64,000 bases of DNA. Source: Manis javanica (Eukaryota; Chordata; Mammalia; Pholidota; Manidae). The stretch spans positions 30,149,501 through 30,213,500 of the forward strand of contig NC_133157.1 of NCBI RefSeq assembly GCF_040802235.1, read 5' to 3'. Made by a program: the position numbers and the translations under genes. Below the pieces are notes generated by a model. The model saw only the letters and a program-made list of their open reading frames with translations. It made no database searches and was not told the DNA's origin. Below are positions 1 to 12,340 of the stretch, piece after piece (position 1 is the stretch's first letter; each line of letters begins with the position of its first letter).

Positions 1-315
1 CCACAATGGCTGAACTGGTTTACATTCCCACCAGCAGTGTAGGAAGGTTCCTCTTTCTCTGCATCATTGCCAGCATTTATTGTTCTTAGTTTTTTTGATG
101 TTATCCATCCTAACTGGTATGAGGTGATATCTCATTGTGGTTTTAATTTGCATTTCCCTGATAATTAATGATGTGGAGCATCTTTTCATGTGCCTGTTGG
201 CCATCTGGATTTCTTCTTTGGAGAAGTGTCTGTTCATATCCTTTGCCCATTTTTTAATTGGGTTATTTGCTTTTTGGTTGTTGTGGCTTGTGAGTTCTTC
301 ATATATTTTGGCCCC
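1..315 (-). mobile_element. L1 ORF2 3'-part fragment (cut by window edge)
   Basis: The + strand shows the reverse complement of the last part of L1 ORF2, including the stretch for 'cccaccagcagtgtaggaagg' and the antisense of the [15 protein letters not shown] region. It ends near 315, where similarity to other L1 copies in this window (27.1-27.4 kb, 50.4-50.75 kb) stops. The 3' end lies outside the window, so target-site duplications cannot be judged. It is non-coding through stops. Confidence 0.85.
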
Positions 316-677
316 TTAGATTCTTAATAGAGTGACTTGCCCTAGTTCTCCTTCTGTTTTAGGGGCAAATGGCCCTGTATACTAATCTCCTGTGCCCTTT
401 TTAGGCGTTGTGATCCCCATTTTAGTTTTTATTTTTAATAAATTAACTAATTAATTATAGAAGGTAATACATTGATGTGGTTCAAAATTGAAAAGGCATA
501 AAATATTCATAGGGAAAAGCTTCCTTTCTACCTATATCCCAGCCTTCCAAGCCCCACTCCCTGAAAGCAGTGTTTCCAGAGATATTTTATGCACACAGAA
601 GAAAAATGTAAAACATTATTTCCTGCCCCACACTACACTACCCAGGATGAATTGTTAAGCTTCTTTATGGAAGGTAG
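316..677. other. Intergenic; weak ancient L1-like sequence
   Basis: No gene is seen. From about 420 to 630, phrases such as 'ggttcaaaattgaaaaggca' and 'ccagagatattttatgcac' recall very old L1M 3' sequence in antisense. The rest is featureless AT-rich DNA. Confidence 0.35.
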
Positions 678-1450
678 TAATGATGGTGGGGTTCTTGTTC
701 AAAGAGTTGAAGAATGAACTTTGCAAACACTCAGAGTAGGAGAGCAAGTGAGAGGCTTTTATTTAGAGATAAAATAAGAGGAAAGAGCTCCTGGCTCATG
801 CCAAGAGGGGACAAGGGAGCCCAGGGTCCTGGGTGGTCTAGAGGATTTATAGACGGTTGAGAGCCAAAGTGCTAGGGATGCAGACCTGCCAGATGGTGCC
901 CAAATGTTTATTTTTGAAGAGATACTGTTTCTTATCAGTGGGTCATTCTTCAAAGTTAGCTTAACACAAGAAATTTACTGCTCTGATTCTTTCCCACAAT
1001 AGCTGCTTTTTGATCTGGGAGAATATCATTTAAGACTGCCTGCCTTGTTTCCAAGTTGGGTTGAGTTATTGTTTGTTTGATTAAAATGCAATCTTAGCTT
1101 TAAGATAGAATTTTTCGTAAATAAGCTGGGCCTTTGAGCAGGCGAAAGTAAATCTTAACAATGGTCTGTTCTAATTGACACAGTGAAAACATACGCTATG
1201 CTGAGATACTTTTCTTTGTATGGGGAGTATTCAAATTTCTAGGCTAAGTTGTTCCTGGCTTTTTAGTTTTAACTAATCTCACTAAAGAATGCTTATATTC
1301 CTAGTTTGATATTTTTACTTTAGAGAATTAATGTGACTTTGACTTTGCTTAATTGTTTAACATGGAGTTTTGGTAGGGGTCTCTTTCCGGAGGCCCTCAC
1401 CTTCCTCTGTCTGAAGCCACTGTTCCTGTCTCAGTAAGATCCTCATCATA
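678..1450 (-). mobile_element. Probable solo LTR of an endogenous retrovirus
   Basis: Read on the minus strand, an AATAAA (TTTATT at 758-763 on +) is followed within about 80 bases by an R/U5-like C-rich stretch ending near 680 in '...aagaaccccaccatca'. This is typical of gammaretroviral LTRs. The other end is placed near 1,450, where minus reads 'tgatgaggatc', giving TG...CA borders. No convincing 4-6 bp duplication was found and no internal genes follow, so a solo LTR is inferred. Borders are approximate and the family is not identified. Confidence 0.45.
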
Positions 1451-2529
1451 AGAGGAAGTCTCATGGTGACTTTGACTTCTAGGTGTTTTCTGAATCTATT
1501 GACAACCATGCCAATAGTAAGAAAATCTAATTTCCACTATTTGAGTTAATTTTATGCCTCAAAATCTTTCTTATAAATGTAGTTGGTTTCAGGATTGACT
1601 TTAACTTCCAGGTTAACTACTCCTCACTGCCAGTTCCCATTCTACCTATTCACTCTCTAGGTATTTTTCTACTGGGAAAAAGAAATCTGGTGACTCCCAA
1701 AGTAGGAATTTATGTCCATTTCTAATTGGCTGTGTATATATACTTTTTTTTTTTTTTTTTTACAAATCTGTTCACTACTGTTTGCAGAACACTTGAGAAG
1801 GGGAGTTAGTTGTCTTTTAAAGCAATTAGGTAATCTGGCAATGACCAGAAAAGAGATTACTGTGAACCAGTTTCCTCTTTGAAATTAAACTGATCTTATC
1901 CAGATTAAGAAGCTATTTGCTACTCGCCTCTTTACCTTACTATTTCCCCCAGTAGATAATTAGTGGGCAGGACTGTGTCACCAAGACCTAAGACAAAAGC
2001 CTGCCACATATTAGGGGCTTTGTAAATTGTACATTGAAAGAAATAATAAACAAGTTTATCTATCCAATTATCTGAAGGAATCCAGAAAAATCTCTAAATT
2101 TCTCTCTTGGGCTTGAGTTACCTGGGAGAAAGATTTTGGAAAGATTCAACTAAATGAGGATCATATTTAATTTCTGGAGGAAGACTTGACTTTGTTTAAG
2201 GCTCTTAACTGGGAGCCTCTGAGGTCAGTGCCTGTGATTTTGGAGATTTGCCTTCTATCCCAAGAATGGCAAGACATATAGGCCCGGGCAGTGAAGACCC
2301 AGAGGAGTCTTTCCACTTGATCATGGGCATGATTGTTATATTTCCCAAATCCAAATTTAGGGTGTATAACCTGAAAAGGAGTTTTCCTGTGATTTGTGAA
2401 TTTATTTATATTACAATTTACAACAGCATAAGAATTATATATAGCTATACTTATTAAATGTTTATTTATTTCATAGTATAAAAAATATGGTCTAGGAAAT
2501 CTCCTTATTCTCTTATAAATCTACTTCCC
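1451..2529. other. Intergenic, nothing recognised
   Basis: AT-rich unique-looking DNA with a T-tract around 1,743-1,761. Short open frames here show no family signature. Confidence 0.5.
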
Positions 2530-3190
2530 TTTTGTTTTCCCTTTTGCTAGTGAGTTTACTAGGTTTTTTTAATTAGTATAGAAAAGCTCATATATAACAA
2601 TAGAGAATAAATCCCCACATTCCTATTCACCAGCTTCAACAGTTACAATTTGTGGACAAACTTATATTATCTGTGCCTCACTGGTTCACCTTCCCTGAAG
2701 GAATATTTGAAGCACATTGAAACCATCATTTCATTCATTATGTTTCAGTATGTTTCTCTAAAAGATAGGAAATCTTTTTTAAAAAATTATAATTCCTATA
2801 TTATTATCCATGATTCCTTAATATTAGCAAATACCTAGTGTTCACATTTCCCTGAATGCCATATATATGTTACAGCTTCTTTGAACCAAGATCCTTGGAA
2901 AGTCCTTGCATTACAATTGGTTGATTTTTCACTTAAGATTCTCTTAATCTATAGCTTCCAACTCAGTTTCATCATATTCCTTCAAAACTATATATATATA
3001 TATATATATATATCTTTTAAAGAAACTAAGTTGACTTACTGATTTTCCTACATCCAGGTTACACTGATTGCATTACTCTGGTGTAGTTAATATGCAACTC
3101 TGCCCTCAATTTCCATAAACTGGTAATAAGATCTGAGATAGGCTTGATCAGATTCAATTTTGAATTTTTTGGCAAGAATTCTCAAAAGGT
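2530..3190 (-). mobile_element. Ancient L1M-type 3' region, antisense
   Basis: Phrases such as 'cccacattcctattcaccagc', 'gtatgtttctctaaaagat' and 'ggcttgatcagattca' match, from memory, the decayed 3' portion of old L1 elements read in antisense. It is interrupted on its right by the younger L1 at 3.2-4.69 kb, and similar old sequence resumes at 4.69 kb. The family name is uncertain. Confidence 0.5.
2989..3013. repeat. (TA)n microsatellite
   Basis: About 12 uninterrupted TA units inside the old L1 remnant. Confidence 0.95.
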
Positions 3191-3204
3191 AGTATTCTGT
3201 AATT

Positions 3205-4685
3205 GCATTAAAAAGAATAAAATACCTAGGATAAACACAACCAAGGAAGTGAAAGACCTATACACTGAAAACTACAAGACACTCTTGAGAGAAGTTAAAG
3301 AGGACACTAATAAATGGAAATACATCCCATGCTCTTGGACAGGAATAATTAATATTGTCAAAATGGCCATCCTGCCTAAAGCAATCTACAGATTCAGTGC
3401 AATCCCCATCAAAATACTGAGCATTCTTCAACGAATTGAAACAAATAGTTCTAAAATTCATATGGAACCAGAAAAGACCCCAAATAGCCAAAGCAATCCT
3501 GAGAAGGAAGAATAAAGTGGGGGAAATTATGCTGCCCAACTTCAAGCTCTACTACAAAGCCACAGTAATGAAGACAATTTGGTACTGGCACCAGAACAGA
3601 CCCATAGATCAGTGAAACAGAATAGAGAGACCATATATAAATCCACACATATATGGACAATTAATATATGATAAAGGAGCCATGGACATACAATGGAGAA
3701 AGACAGCCTCTTCAACAACTGGTGTTGACAAAACTGGACAGTTACATGTAAGAGAATGAAATTGGATTTCTGTCTAACTCAATACACAAAAATAAATTCA
3801 AAATGGATCAAGGACCTGAATGTAAGTCATGAAACCATAAAACTCTTAGAAAAAAACATAGGCAAACCTCTCTTGAATGTAAATATAATTAGCAACTTTC
3901 TCATGAACATATCTCTCCGGGCAAGGGAAACAAAAGCAAAAATGAACAAGTAGGACTATATCAAACTAAAGTGCTTCTGTACAACAAAGGACACCATCAG
4001 TAGGACAAAAAGGCATCCTATAGTATGGGAGAATATATTCATAAATGACATATCTGATAAGGGGTTGACGTCCAAAATCTATAAAGAGTGCATGTGCCTC
4101 AACAACCAAAAAGCAAATAACCTTATCAAAAAATGGGCACAGGATCTGAACAGACACTTCTCCAAAGAAGAAATTTAGATGGCCAACAGACACATGAAAA
4201 GATGCTCCACATAGCTAATCATCAGAGAAATGCAAATTAAAACCACAATGAGATATCACCTCACACCAGTTAGGATGGCTAACATTCAAAAGACAAACAA
4301 ATGTTGGTGAGGATGCAGAGAAAGGGGAACCCTCCTACACTGCTGGTGGAAATGTAAATTAGTTCAACCATTGTGGAAAGCAATATAGAGGTTCCACAAA
4401 AAAACTAAAAATAGAAATACCATTTGACCCAGGAATTCCACTCCTAGGAATTTACCCTAAGAATGCAGGAGACCAGTTTGAAGAAGACCTATGCACCCCT
4501 ATCTTTCTTGCAGCACTATTTACAATAGCCAAGAAATGGAAGCAACCTAAGTGCCCATCAGTAGATGAATGGATAAAGAAGATGTGGTACATATACACAA
4601 TGGAATATTATTCAGCCATAAGAAGAAAAGAGTCCTACCATTTGCAACTATACTATACTTCAATAAAAAATATATTAAAAAACCA
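3205..4685 (+). mobile_element. 5'-truncated L1, ORF2 C-terminal part, sense orientation
   Basis: The + strand encodes decayed L1 ORF2 from the region after the reverse transcriptase ([20 protein letters not shown] at about 3,258-3,320) to the C-terminus ('gtggtacatatacacaatgg', tattattcagccata near 4,600). An A-rich 3' end follows at about 4,660-4,685. Several stops and frameshifts are present. It lies in an older antisense L1. No clear target-site duplication was found. Confidence 0.85.
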
Positions 4686-4689
4686 ATGC

Positions 4690-5820
4690 TTACATTAGAG
4701 TATTAAATATTATATAATTTCTGATAACCATTCTTTCAGTCATATCTTTATGCTATTTACACATCCCTCTTTCCTTCTGGTCCTCCCAGCTAATTAATAA
4801 CTTTCCAACCTATTATTCTTCACACCTTTCTCCATGTTTATGTGATCATATGCAAATATAGACATATATTGATGTTTACATTTTTGGTTTATTTCATAAC
4901 AATGTGATTAGATTATATATCCTTTCATGCCTGTTTTTTCTTACTTGAAAATACACTGGGAAAAATCTCTTCAAACTAAGTGGAATAGATGGGCCTCAGT
5001 CCTTTTAATGGCTCCATAATAGTCAATGTATCACAGTTTATTCAATTGTCCCCCTATTGATCGATTATCCATTTTCTTCCCAGTGTTTTGCTGTTCAAAT
5101 ATTGTAATAAATATCTTGTAAATAAATGCTTTGGGCTGATGCTTTTTATAGCTATGCAATAGATTCTCAGAGGCTGGTATTACTAGATTGAAAGAATATG
5201 AATTAAAAAATTTCTTTAGGCATTTCTAGACTTCTTTAAAAAATGGCTGCAGTATTTTACATTTCCAGCAGCAAAGGATGAGAATATGCTTTTTCTTACA
5301 TCCCTTCCAGCAGTAGGTGTTATAATGGTTTATAATTGTGAATTTAATAAGTGAGAAGTTATCTCCCACCATTATATTAATTTATGTTTCCCTAATAATC
5401 AGTGAGATTGAGCAGGCTTGCAAAATTTATTGATCATTTGGATTTTTTGTGTGAAATAGTATTCATAGCTTTAGGCCTTTTTTCTATTGGATTGTTTTGT
5501 CATTTTTCTCAATTTGTAGGAGCTCCTTTTATATTACAGTTATTAATCACTTGTTTTTCATATGTATTGCAAATATTCCCCCTGAGCTATTTTTTGCCTT
5601 CTGTCTATGTTTATGGTACTGGTTGCCATACCATATTCAATTTTTTTAATTTGTGAAATATGTCTATAATCTTTCTTCAGTGGCTTCTAGGTTCCCTATC
5701 TTCTCAAAGAATGTCTCTCCAACCCAGAAATTATACATGTATTGTACTCCGTTTTTTCTGAGATTTTGTTATTTGATTTTATTGTTTTAAATTTTTATAG
5801 AGTGGAAATGCTGACTATTA
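4690..5820 (-). mobile_element. Ancient L1M remnant, antisense
   Basis: Old L1 ORF2/3' sequence in antisense: a 'gctccataatagtc' site (cf. ORF2 YYSAI region) near 5,010, 'ttccagcagcaaaggatgagaa' near 5,263 and 'gagctccttttatattacag' near 5,520. It is heavily diverged and continues the remnant left of 3.2 kb. Confidence 0.6.
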
Positions 5821-5824
5821 AGCT

Positions 5825-6420
5825 ATCTTCTCTCAGCTTCAAACCCACCCTCTTCTATTCTGCTTTGTGATTCTGGATGGGGACTCAGCAAACCATATTT
5901 TTGCTTTGCCAGATGGCTTTCTGCTAGGCTTTGCCAGTTGGAGGCAGGACAGGGAGAATAGAAGGAGAGAGGAGGAGGAAAAGACTTGCTCATTCCTGTT
6001 GGTTCCTCATTCCTGTCAGAAATTGCTGCAGCAATGGATCTTCACCCCCTGGCATTTGGGTTTCATTGCAGCCTTCCAGTTTTCAGTTTCTCCCACATTT
6101 GCAGAAGCAGCCTCATTGTATAACCTCCGAGACACCAACCAGCGTGCTGGCACCCCCTACATCTTCGGAGGTCTGACCTCAGTTCAGTGGGCCTCATGTC
6201 CAACCTTCTGAATCTTAATAACCCCTACTCCTTCCCTTTGTTCCCCAGCCCTTGGGGTGGTAGCTGTTGCCTGCTGTCATTCCCTGTGATATCTCAGATC
6301 CTCTGTCTGACTTTCATTTCTTGAATACCTGGTTAACATTCTTTCTATTAAATTCTCTCTATAGAAATAGTTGACATGGTTTGTGGTTCTTGACTGGACT
6401 CTGAATATTATTGCTGAATT
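5825..6420 (+). repeat. Unclassified old interspersed repeat
   Basis: A CpG-poor but C-rich block that ends in 'ttaaattctctctatagaaatag...ggttcttgactggactctga'. This type of ending is shared by a widespread old mammalian repeat whose name I cannot give with certainty. The 114-codon open frame at 5,867-6,211 shows no protein family signature. Confidence 0.35.
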
Positions 6421-7214
6421 TTTCAGTCTTTTACTCCAGGTTTTTTTTTTTTTTTTGCATGTTATGGTATACTTTTGATGTCAGGATTTTCACCAAGGCC
6501 ATTTCCCTCCTTTAAAATGGTTCATCAGTTGATCAGTTGTCCTAAGAGCCCTTGTTATCACTATCTTTTCCCTACTGATTTGTTCAGAATACTTTTTGAT
6601 ATGTATAACTTTAAGATTTTTTAATTTGGTTCAAACTTATCAGTTTATCCCTCATGATTTTTCCCTTTGCTCTTGAGCTTTGAAAAGTCCTTTCCATGTG
6701 GAGGTCAGAGGAATAATCATACCTATTTTCTTTCTGTGCTTTTGTATTACACTATATTGCCTCACTTGGGTAAGTTTTCAAACTTCTGAAAGTTGAGAAC
6801 TGATGTAAGAATGTACTTTGCTTTGTCAAGAGTATACATATACATGTTTATACAGAATTGAAACAAAAATTTCACAAAACCATATTTGTAGCAGAGAATT
6901 TTACTACTTACGGGGGATCTCTTTCATTTCTCAGGTCCTATACAGCTAGGTACATAGAACATGTAAATAGAAGAGCTTTATGTAACTTCTAGAAGTCTCA
7001 TTAAGTGAAGGGACCAGGTTTTTCTCATCTTCCTTTTACTTGCTTACTGAAATGTGAGTATTATGGCTGGAGCCAGAACAGCTATCTTGAACCATGAGGT
7101 GACCTTGAGAAAGGAGCAACTATAGTGATGCAGCCCACGTGTTTGAAAACTTCCTGGAGCAGAGCCATCTGATGCCTACATTGCCTACATCCCAACTTTA
7201 CTGTGAGAAATTAA
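6421..7214. other. Intergenic, nothing recognised
   Basis: AT-rich DNA with a T-tract at about 6,441-6,456. No coding or repeat signature I can name. Confidence 0.4.
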
Positions 7215-8520
7215 GTAGTTGTATTCTGTTTTACTGTTACTCCCAGTCAAATTGAATTCTTACAAGTACATTTTCTGTAGTTTATGCCAATTTATACTTC
7301 CACCAACAATAGATCAGAGTGCTGCTTCCCAGTGTCACCAACAGGTACATTGTCAAATATGGATTTTGACTATTTTTCTCACTTTTAAGATAATTCTTTA
7401 ATTTGTATTTCTTGTTGTGAGTCAGGTTGAGTATATTTTATGTAAGGGTGATATATTTCTTTTTTGGTAAACTGGAAATAAATATTTTTCTATCAAGTAC
7501 TTGATGTTTCCTTCTTTGTTTTTTAGAGTTCTTTGCATACTAGGAAAATTATCCCTTTGCTTATGATATGAGTCACAGATATTTTTCCCAAATTGTTATT
7601 TGTGTTTTGACTTAAAACATTTTTTTTTTTGGTCATGCAGATTTCTAAAAGTTTTTGGAAAAGCCTATAATCAAATTTTTAAAACTTCTCCCCAATATTT
7701 AGATTTTAAGTCCTGACAGAAGTTCAGAGTTATAAAATAATGTGTCTATTTTGTTTTCTGGGTCTTCATGAATTTGTTTTTTAAATTTATATCTTTGAAT
7801 GTAATATGTGATGTGTAGATCGAACTTTATTTTTTCCAAATGGCTCCCTATTTGTGCAGACCATTTATCTTTATACTATTGATATGAGATGTTGACTTTA
7901 TAATGTACTAAATTCTTGTATTTACTTGAGTTTATTTCTGGTCTTTGTATTTCTTCCCATTTGTTTGTGTATTCATGCCAAAACCACATTTTCAGTTATT
8001 TAAGTTTATAATATGTTTCCATATCGAAAACGGTGGTCCCCCACTTTGCTTTTCCAGAATTTTCTCCACTATTCTTGCTTGTTTAATCTTTTTCATTAAA
8101 AAATTTTAATCAGAGTTAAATTGTGATTTAACCTATAGGCCTTTGTAGGTCTGGGGGAAAAAAAACCCTGTTGGCATATTTATTGGGATCTCATTCCATG
8201 TATAAATTAATTTTGGGAAAACTGACATCTTTCAGATGTTGAGTATTCTAATCCAACGTCTTACTCAGTTTTATAAATTTTTTGTTTTGCTATTGTAAAT
8301 GAGGCTTCCTGTTCTATCCTATTATCTAACTAGTTGTTGTTTATATATGTGAAGTCTATTGATTTCTGAATGTTAATTTTTTATCACTTCATGGATTCTG
8401 AATTCTCTTGTTGTTTGTAGTAGATTTTCAGTTGATAATTTTCCAGGTATACAACCATATTGTCAAATTGAAATGATTTTACTTCTTCATTTTTAATTCT
8501 TATTCTTGGACTGATTTTGC
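7215..8520 (-). mobile_element. Ancient L1M ORF2 remnant, antisense
   Basis: The + strand carries the complement of old L1 ORF2: 'tatacttccaccaacaatag' near 7,291, 'ctttgcatactaggaaaatt' near 7,532 and 'gggatctcattccatgtata' near 8,186, in the order expected for a minus-strand element. Many indels; non-coding. Confidence 0.65.
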
Positions 8521-8726
8521 AGTATAACTATGGCTGTGCTCCTGGCTCCCCACTTCCTGTCTTTTTTCTAAGCCTTGATCGCTGGCCTTCCTAGCCATCC
8601 TGTGGGTTATTCAGTAACCTCTCAATTCCTCTTAATTTAAAGTCAAAACTGGTTTCCTGTTACTTTAGCTAAAAAAACCTAACTAAAAGTCCATTTTGCA
8701 CAAGTAAGGCTCAATGATACATCATA

Positions 8727-8805
8727 ATAGTGATGTCTGTTGCCATTTATTGAGGGTTTACAGGGTGCCAGGCAGTGTGCTAAATAATTTGCATATGTTG
8801 TATCA
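8727..8805 (+). mobile_element. MIR SINE fragment
   Basis: 'ttattgagggtttacagggtgccaggcagtgtgctaaa' resembles the conserved MIR core region. It is a fossil tRNA-derived SINE shared by mammals. Confidence 0.6.
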
Positions 8806-9207
8806 ACCAGTTCCTAGAGAATGTACTTTGAATTTTTGTCTCCGGTTGTAGTACTGAATACGAAGTCATCTTTTTCAGCTCTCTTCAAAGCGTCTCTGTT
8901 TTTTGTGTTAGCAGTAGCTTTTAAACATAAGGGCCAATTAAATATGTTTATGCTTTTATTATTCATCAAGTTTATAGATGAAAAGGGTTTCAATTTTTTA
9001 TTCTTTTAGAAGTGGTATCCTGTTTTCAAAGCAAATATTAACTTGAAGCTCAGTACAAAGAAACAGAAGCTGCAAAAGTTAGGTAGAGTACATGGGAGTA
9101 ACTTACTTAACCTATAATTTTGTAATGCTTCTTCTGAACATAGATAACCATGGATAAAAAGAGGTTGTTTAGATGATGAAATACAGATACTTCTGACACA
9201 GTTCTTG
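8806..9207. other. Intergenic, nothing recognised
   Basis: AT-rich. A short open frame at 8,821-9,009 has no recognisable features. Confidence 0.4.
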
Positions 9208-9645
9208 GTGATTCTTATGGCTGAATTGTGTCCCTCTGAAAAGATATGTTGAAGTCCTAATCCCTAGTACCTCAGAAGGTGATCTTATTTGGAAACAGGG
9301 TTTTTACAGAGGTAATCAAGTTAAAAATGAGGTCATTAGGGTAAGCTCTAATCTGACTATCATTCTTATAAGAGGAAATTTGGACACAGATGCACACAGA
9401 GGAAAGACAATGAGAAGACACAGAGGAAAAAGGCCATCTATAAGCCAAGAAATAAGGCTACCAGAAGTTAGGAGAGGCATGGAACAGATTTTCCCTCAGA
9501 GCCCTCAGAAGGCACCAACCCTGTTAATACCTTGATTTTGGACTTCTAGTCTTCAGAACTAAGAGTCAATAAACTTCTGTTACTTAAGCCACCTAGATTG
9601 CAGTGCTTCATTAAAGTAGCCCCAGGAAACTAATATAGCGGTTTC
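9208..9645 (+). mobile_element. MLT1-type MaLR LTR (ERVL-MaLR)
   Basis: The element begins 'tatggctgaattgtgtccc' and contains 'ggaaaaaggccatctataag' and 'ttgattttggacttctagtc'. It ends with 'taaacttctgttacttaagc' and 'gaaactaatatag', the standard order of an MLT1 LTR. It appears nearly complete and solo, and dates from early placental evolution. Confidence 0.85.
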
Positions 9646-10224
9646 TGTGGCCAATTGGACAAAGTTCTGGAAATGGAATATTCTACAGATCCTAGAATGC
9701 ATGGTCACTGTACATGGTTTTCTGGAATGAGTCAAGGACCTTGATTAGTTATATGCTTATTATTTATCAAGGTCTACTCTAGTTCAGCTAAGCAGACAAT
9801 ATTTGTAATTGTTTACTTCATTGTTTAGAGTTGGAAAAGGCCTAACTTTGTTATGTGCTTTTCAAATCTTAAACCAGATGTGGCAAACTGGCAATGTGCT
9901 CAAAAGTATTTTGTTTGGCCTACACAGTGTTTTAAAAATAGGAAAAAAATGTACTTGTTCACCAATATTTAAGATCAAATTTCTTATAAACATTTCTGGA
10001 TTTTTTTTTTCTTGAAAATGAGATTTGTATTTGTTCATGGTTCATTTGGCTGTGGCTGAAGTTCGGCTCTTCCTTTAGCCAGGCAGTGAGTATTTGTATC
10101 ATCTACATCAACACCAGGTTCACTGTGCCACAGGCAAAGGAGCAAGGATGGAGCAGCGTGAAAAAGGGGAGTGTGGTAGAAGTGCCCCCAGGTTAAGGGA
10201 TGTGTCAGAATATGGCGGACTTAA
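9646..10224. other. Intergenic, nothing firmly recognised
   Basis: Around 9,870-10,130 the phrase 'ttggctgtggctgaagttc' hints at an old DNA-transposon remnant, but not strongly enough to classify. Confidence 0.3.
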
Positions 10225-10720
10225 GGCCTTCCTAAGGACTCTGTTTTTACTTTAAATGAAATGCCGAATGAAATGGGAAGCTATTGAGGGCTTTGAGCAA
10301 AAGAGAGACCTGATCTGACTTAGATATTAAAATAATCACACAGCTGCTCTGCTGGTATTAGACTGTAGGAGGAAGACACTAGACTGAATGGCGGAAACCA
10401 GGAGACTTGTTCAGAGGTTTTTTACAGTGATAATGAGATGGCTTGGCCCATGATGGTAGCAAGGGAGGTGGTGGTAAGTGGTGGAAGTCAGGATGTATTT
10501 GAAGGTAGAATCAACAGGATCTCCTGATGGATTAGATACGTGAAAGAAAGAAGCCTTTCTTTGGGTTTTTGGCCTGAGTAACTGGGAGAATGGAGTTGCT
10601 ATTTGAGATGAAGTTTCAGGGGTAAGAAACAGGAGTTCCATTTTGAACATGTTGATTTTGAGATATAAACCGGATACCCAAAGGAAATGTTAGATTTGAG
10701 CCCAGAGTTCAGAGGACTGG
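10225..10720 (+). repeat. Ancient mammalian-wide repeat, family not named
   Basis: The block 'gggaagctattgagggctttgagca...gacctgatctgactta...tgatggtagcaagggaggtgg...cctgatggattagatacg...ttttgaacatgttgattttgaga' follows the phrase order of a frequent old interspersed repeat. Comparable phrases recur at 21.7-22.3 kb. I could not assign the family. Confidence 0.5.
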
Positions 10721-11460
10721 TTGGCAGTAAATCTTTCCTCTTCTGATTTAGTCTCCTAACTTTTAATAGCATGTAATGTCATATGCTGATGACTACTAAA
10801 TGCTATGTTTATGGTGGATTCAAGGCAAATTGTAGTAGTATGGCTGTGTTGGGAGGGTGGGAAGGATGGGTATCTGGGTCTTTTTAATCTCTAATTAGAA
10901 TAGGTATGGACTTAGTCCCAGAGCTTGGATCTCCCCCCACCTCAGACATTGCTCTGAATCCCTACCCAGTAAACTGAGGCTTATAGCGTGGTCAGTTTTA
11001 AGAAGCCTTGTATGTAGTAAGCTGTAGAGACAAATTAGAATCAAGGCCTAAAAACCACACCGAGGGCTCTTTCCTTCACCACTGCCCAGTCTTTGACAAG
11101 ACTACTTTTCAAAGGCCCATTCTTCTTGCTTCTTTATCTCCTCTCTAGGCATTTTAGTTCCTCCCATAATTTCCCTGGGCTCACTTAATTTCAGTAGTAG
11201 GAATCTTAGTGCTGAGAAACGTAAATATTAGGAAAAATCCTCCCTGAAGACTTTAAGGCTCAGGCTACGAGGTGTATTTTGCCTTGGTCAAATAATTCTT
11301 AACTGCTCCATCAAGGTTAGTGTTCTTAGGAAGTTTATGGTTCTGGCAGCCAAACTTTGCCTTTCCCAATTCAGTTCAACTCATACTCCTCCTTGAATGT
11401 GGCTCCAAGTCTGAAAAGCCTTGGTCTAGCAGGGGTGAGAAAGGATGCGCTCTCAAAGAG
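10721..11460. other. Upstream flank of the promoter, nothing recognised
   Basis: No gene or clear repeat. GC content begins to rise from about 11,400 into the CpG island. Confidence 0.4.
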
Positions 11461-11464
11461 CTGC

Positions 11465-12340
11465 AAACAGGACGACACTTCCGGCAGTGGAGACCCGGGA
11501 CGCCGGGTCTTGGATTTGCGTACAAGCTTTCTCCTCAGACCCCGCACCATCCTCTCTCCTCCCTCGGCTTCTCGGAGCGCAGGCGGTTTCCGGCGATGGC
11601 CCCCTCCTCCAGGGGGCGTAGCCTATGGCTCCAGCTCCCGCCTCTCGGGCTGCGCGCGGCTGCGGGCCGCGGTCACGTGAGCGTGGCGCGGCGGGGGAGG
11701 AGCCTGATTTCCGGGCGGCGGAAGGAGACGCGGCCGCGTGAGGACGAGGCGATTTGAAAACACACTCGGGGAACGAGAGGCTGAGGCCGGTGGCTCACGC
11801 TGTCATCCCGTGGGATTCTGCTCGGACGCTCTTCTGCTGTGCCTCCACGTCCTGGTCCCGGCCAGCCTCTCAGGTGGGCGGCCGCCGCCCGTCGGGCCGG
11901 GCCTCCTGGGGCAGGAGAAGGCGCGCGGAGCCGTCGCTGCCCGGCCCCGCGGCCCAGGCGGAGAGGGTGGGCGTGGGCAGGTCTGTGACCCCTGCGTCCC
12001 GGCCGCAGCGCCCCTGCCCAGGGGGCCTGGGTGCGGAGCAGGGCAGTGCGGGGGCGGGGCGCCCCTCGGGCGTTTGAAGTGCCTCAAGTGGCTGAGCTGG
12101 TTCGCGCGATTTCGAGTCTGAGAGACTTTCAGGCCAGTGTACGTACGTTGCGCCACGCTTCCCTGACTGTGGTCCTGACCGCCCTCTGCAGGAGTGGGAA
12201 AATCGAGTTTCTTACAACCCACGGGGTCTTCCCTTCGGGGATGCAGGACCCAAGACAGGAGGTGGGGTTGAGCAGCTTCTCAGTCGGCCCTCGCCCTCCG
12301 GGTGTGGAGGGGTAAGCGATCTGTTTGGAGCCGAAGGGCA
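11465..12340 (+). promoter_or_regulatory. TEX10: CpG-island promoter of TEX10
   Basis: The only dense CpG island of the window, in sharp contrast with the AT-rich flanks. No TATA box is apparent. Visible sites include ETS/GABP-type ACTTCCGG at 11,477-11,484 and further TTCCGG cores near 11,588 and 11,709. There is an E-box CACGTG at 11,674-11,679 in the context GGTCACGTGAGC (USF/MYC/TFEB type), and a GC box GGGGCGGGGC near 12,051. The pattern fits a broad, constitutive housekeeping promoter, as expected for a ribosome-biogenesis factor. It lies about 3.6 kb upstream of the start codon on the same strand. Several overlapping long open frames here are by-products of GC richness. Confidence 0.8.
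11735..11873 (+). other. TEX10: Candidate non-coding exon 1 of TEX10
   Basis: The coding start is in an exon with an acceptor (AG at 15,450-15,451), so a 5' non-coding exon must exist upstream. In the CpG island, CCTCTCAG|GTGGGC gives a good splice donor after 11,873, shortly downstream of the E-box and ETS sites. The 5' edge (transcription start) is a guess. Other GT sites in the island could serve instead. Confidence 0.35.

Noticed and set aside
5867..6211. 114-codon open frame
   Set aside because: Lies in an old interspersed repeat, has no recognisable domain and no splice or start context of note.
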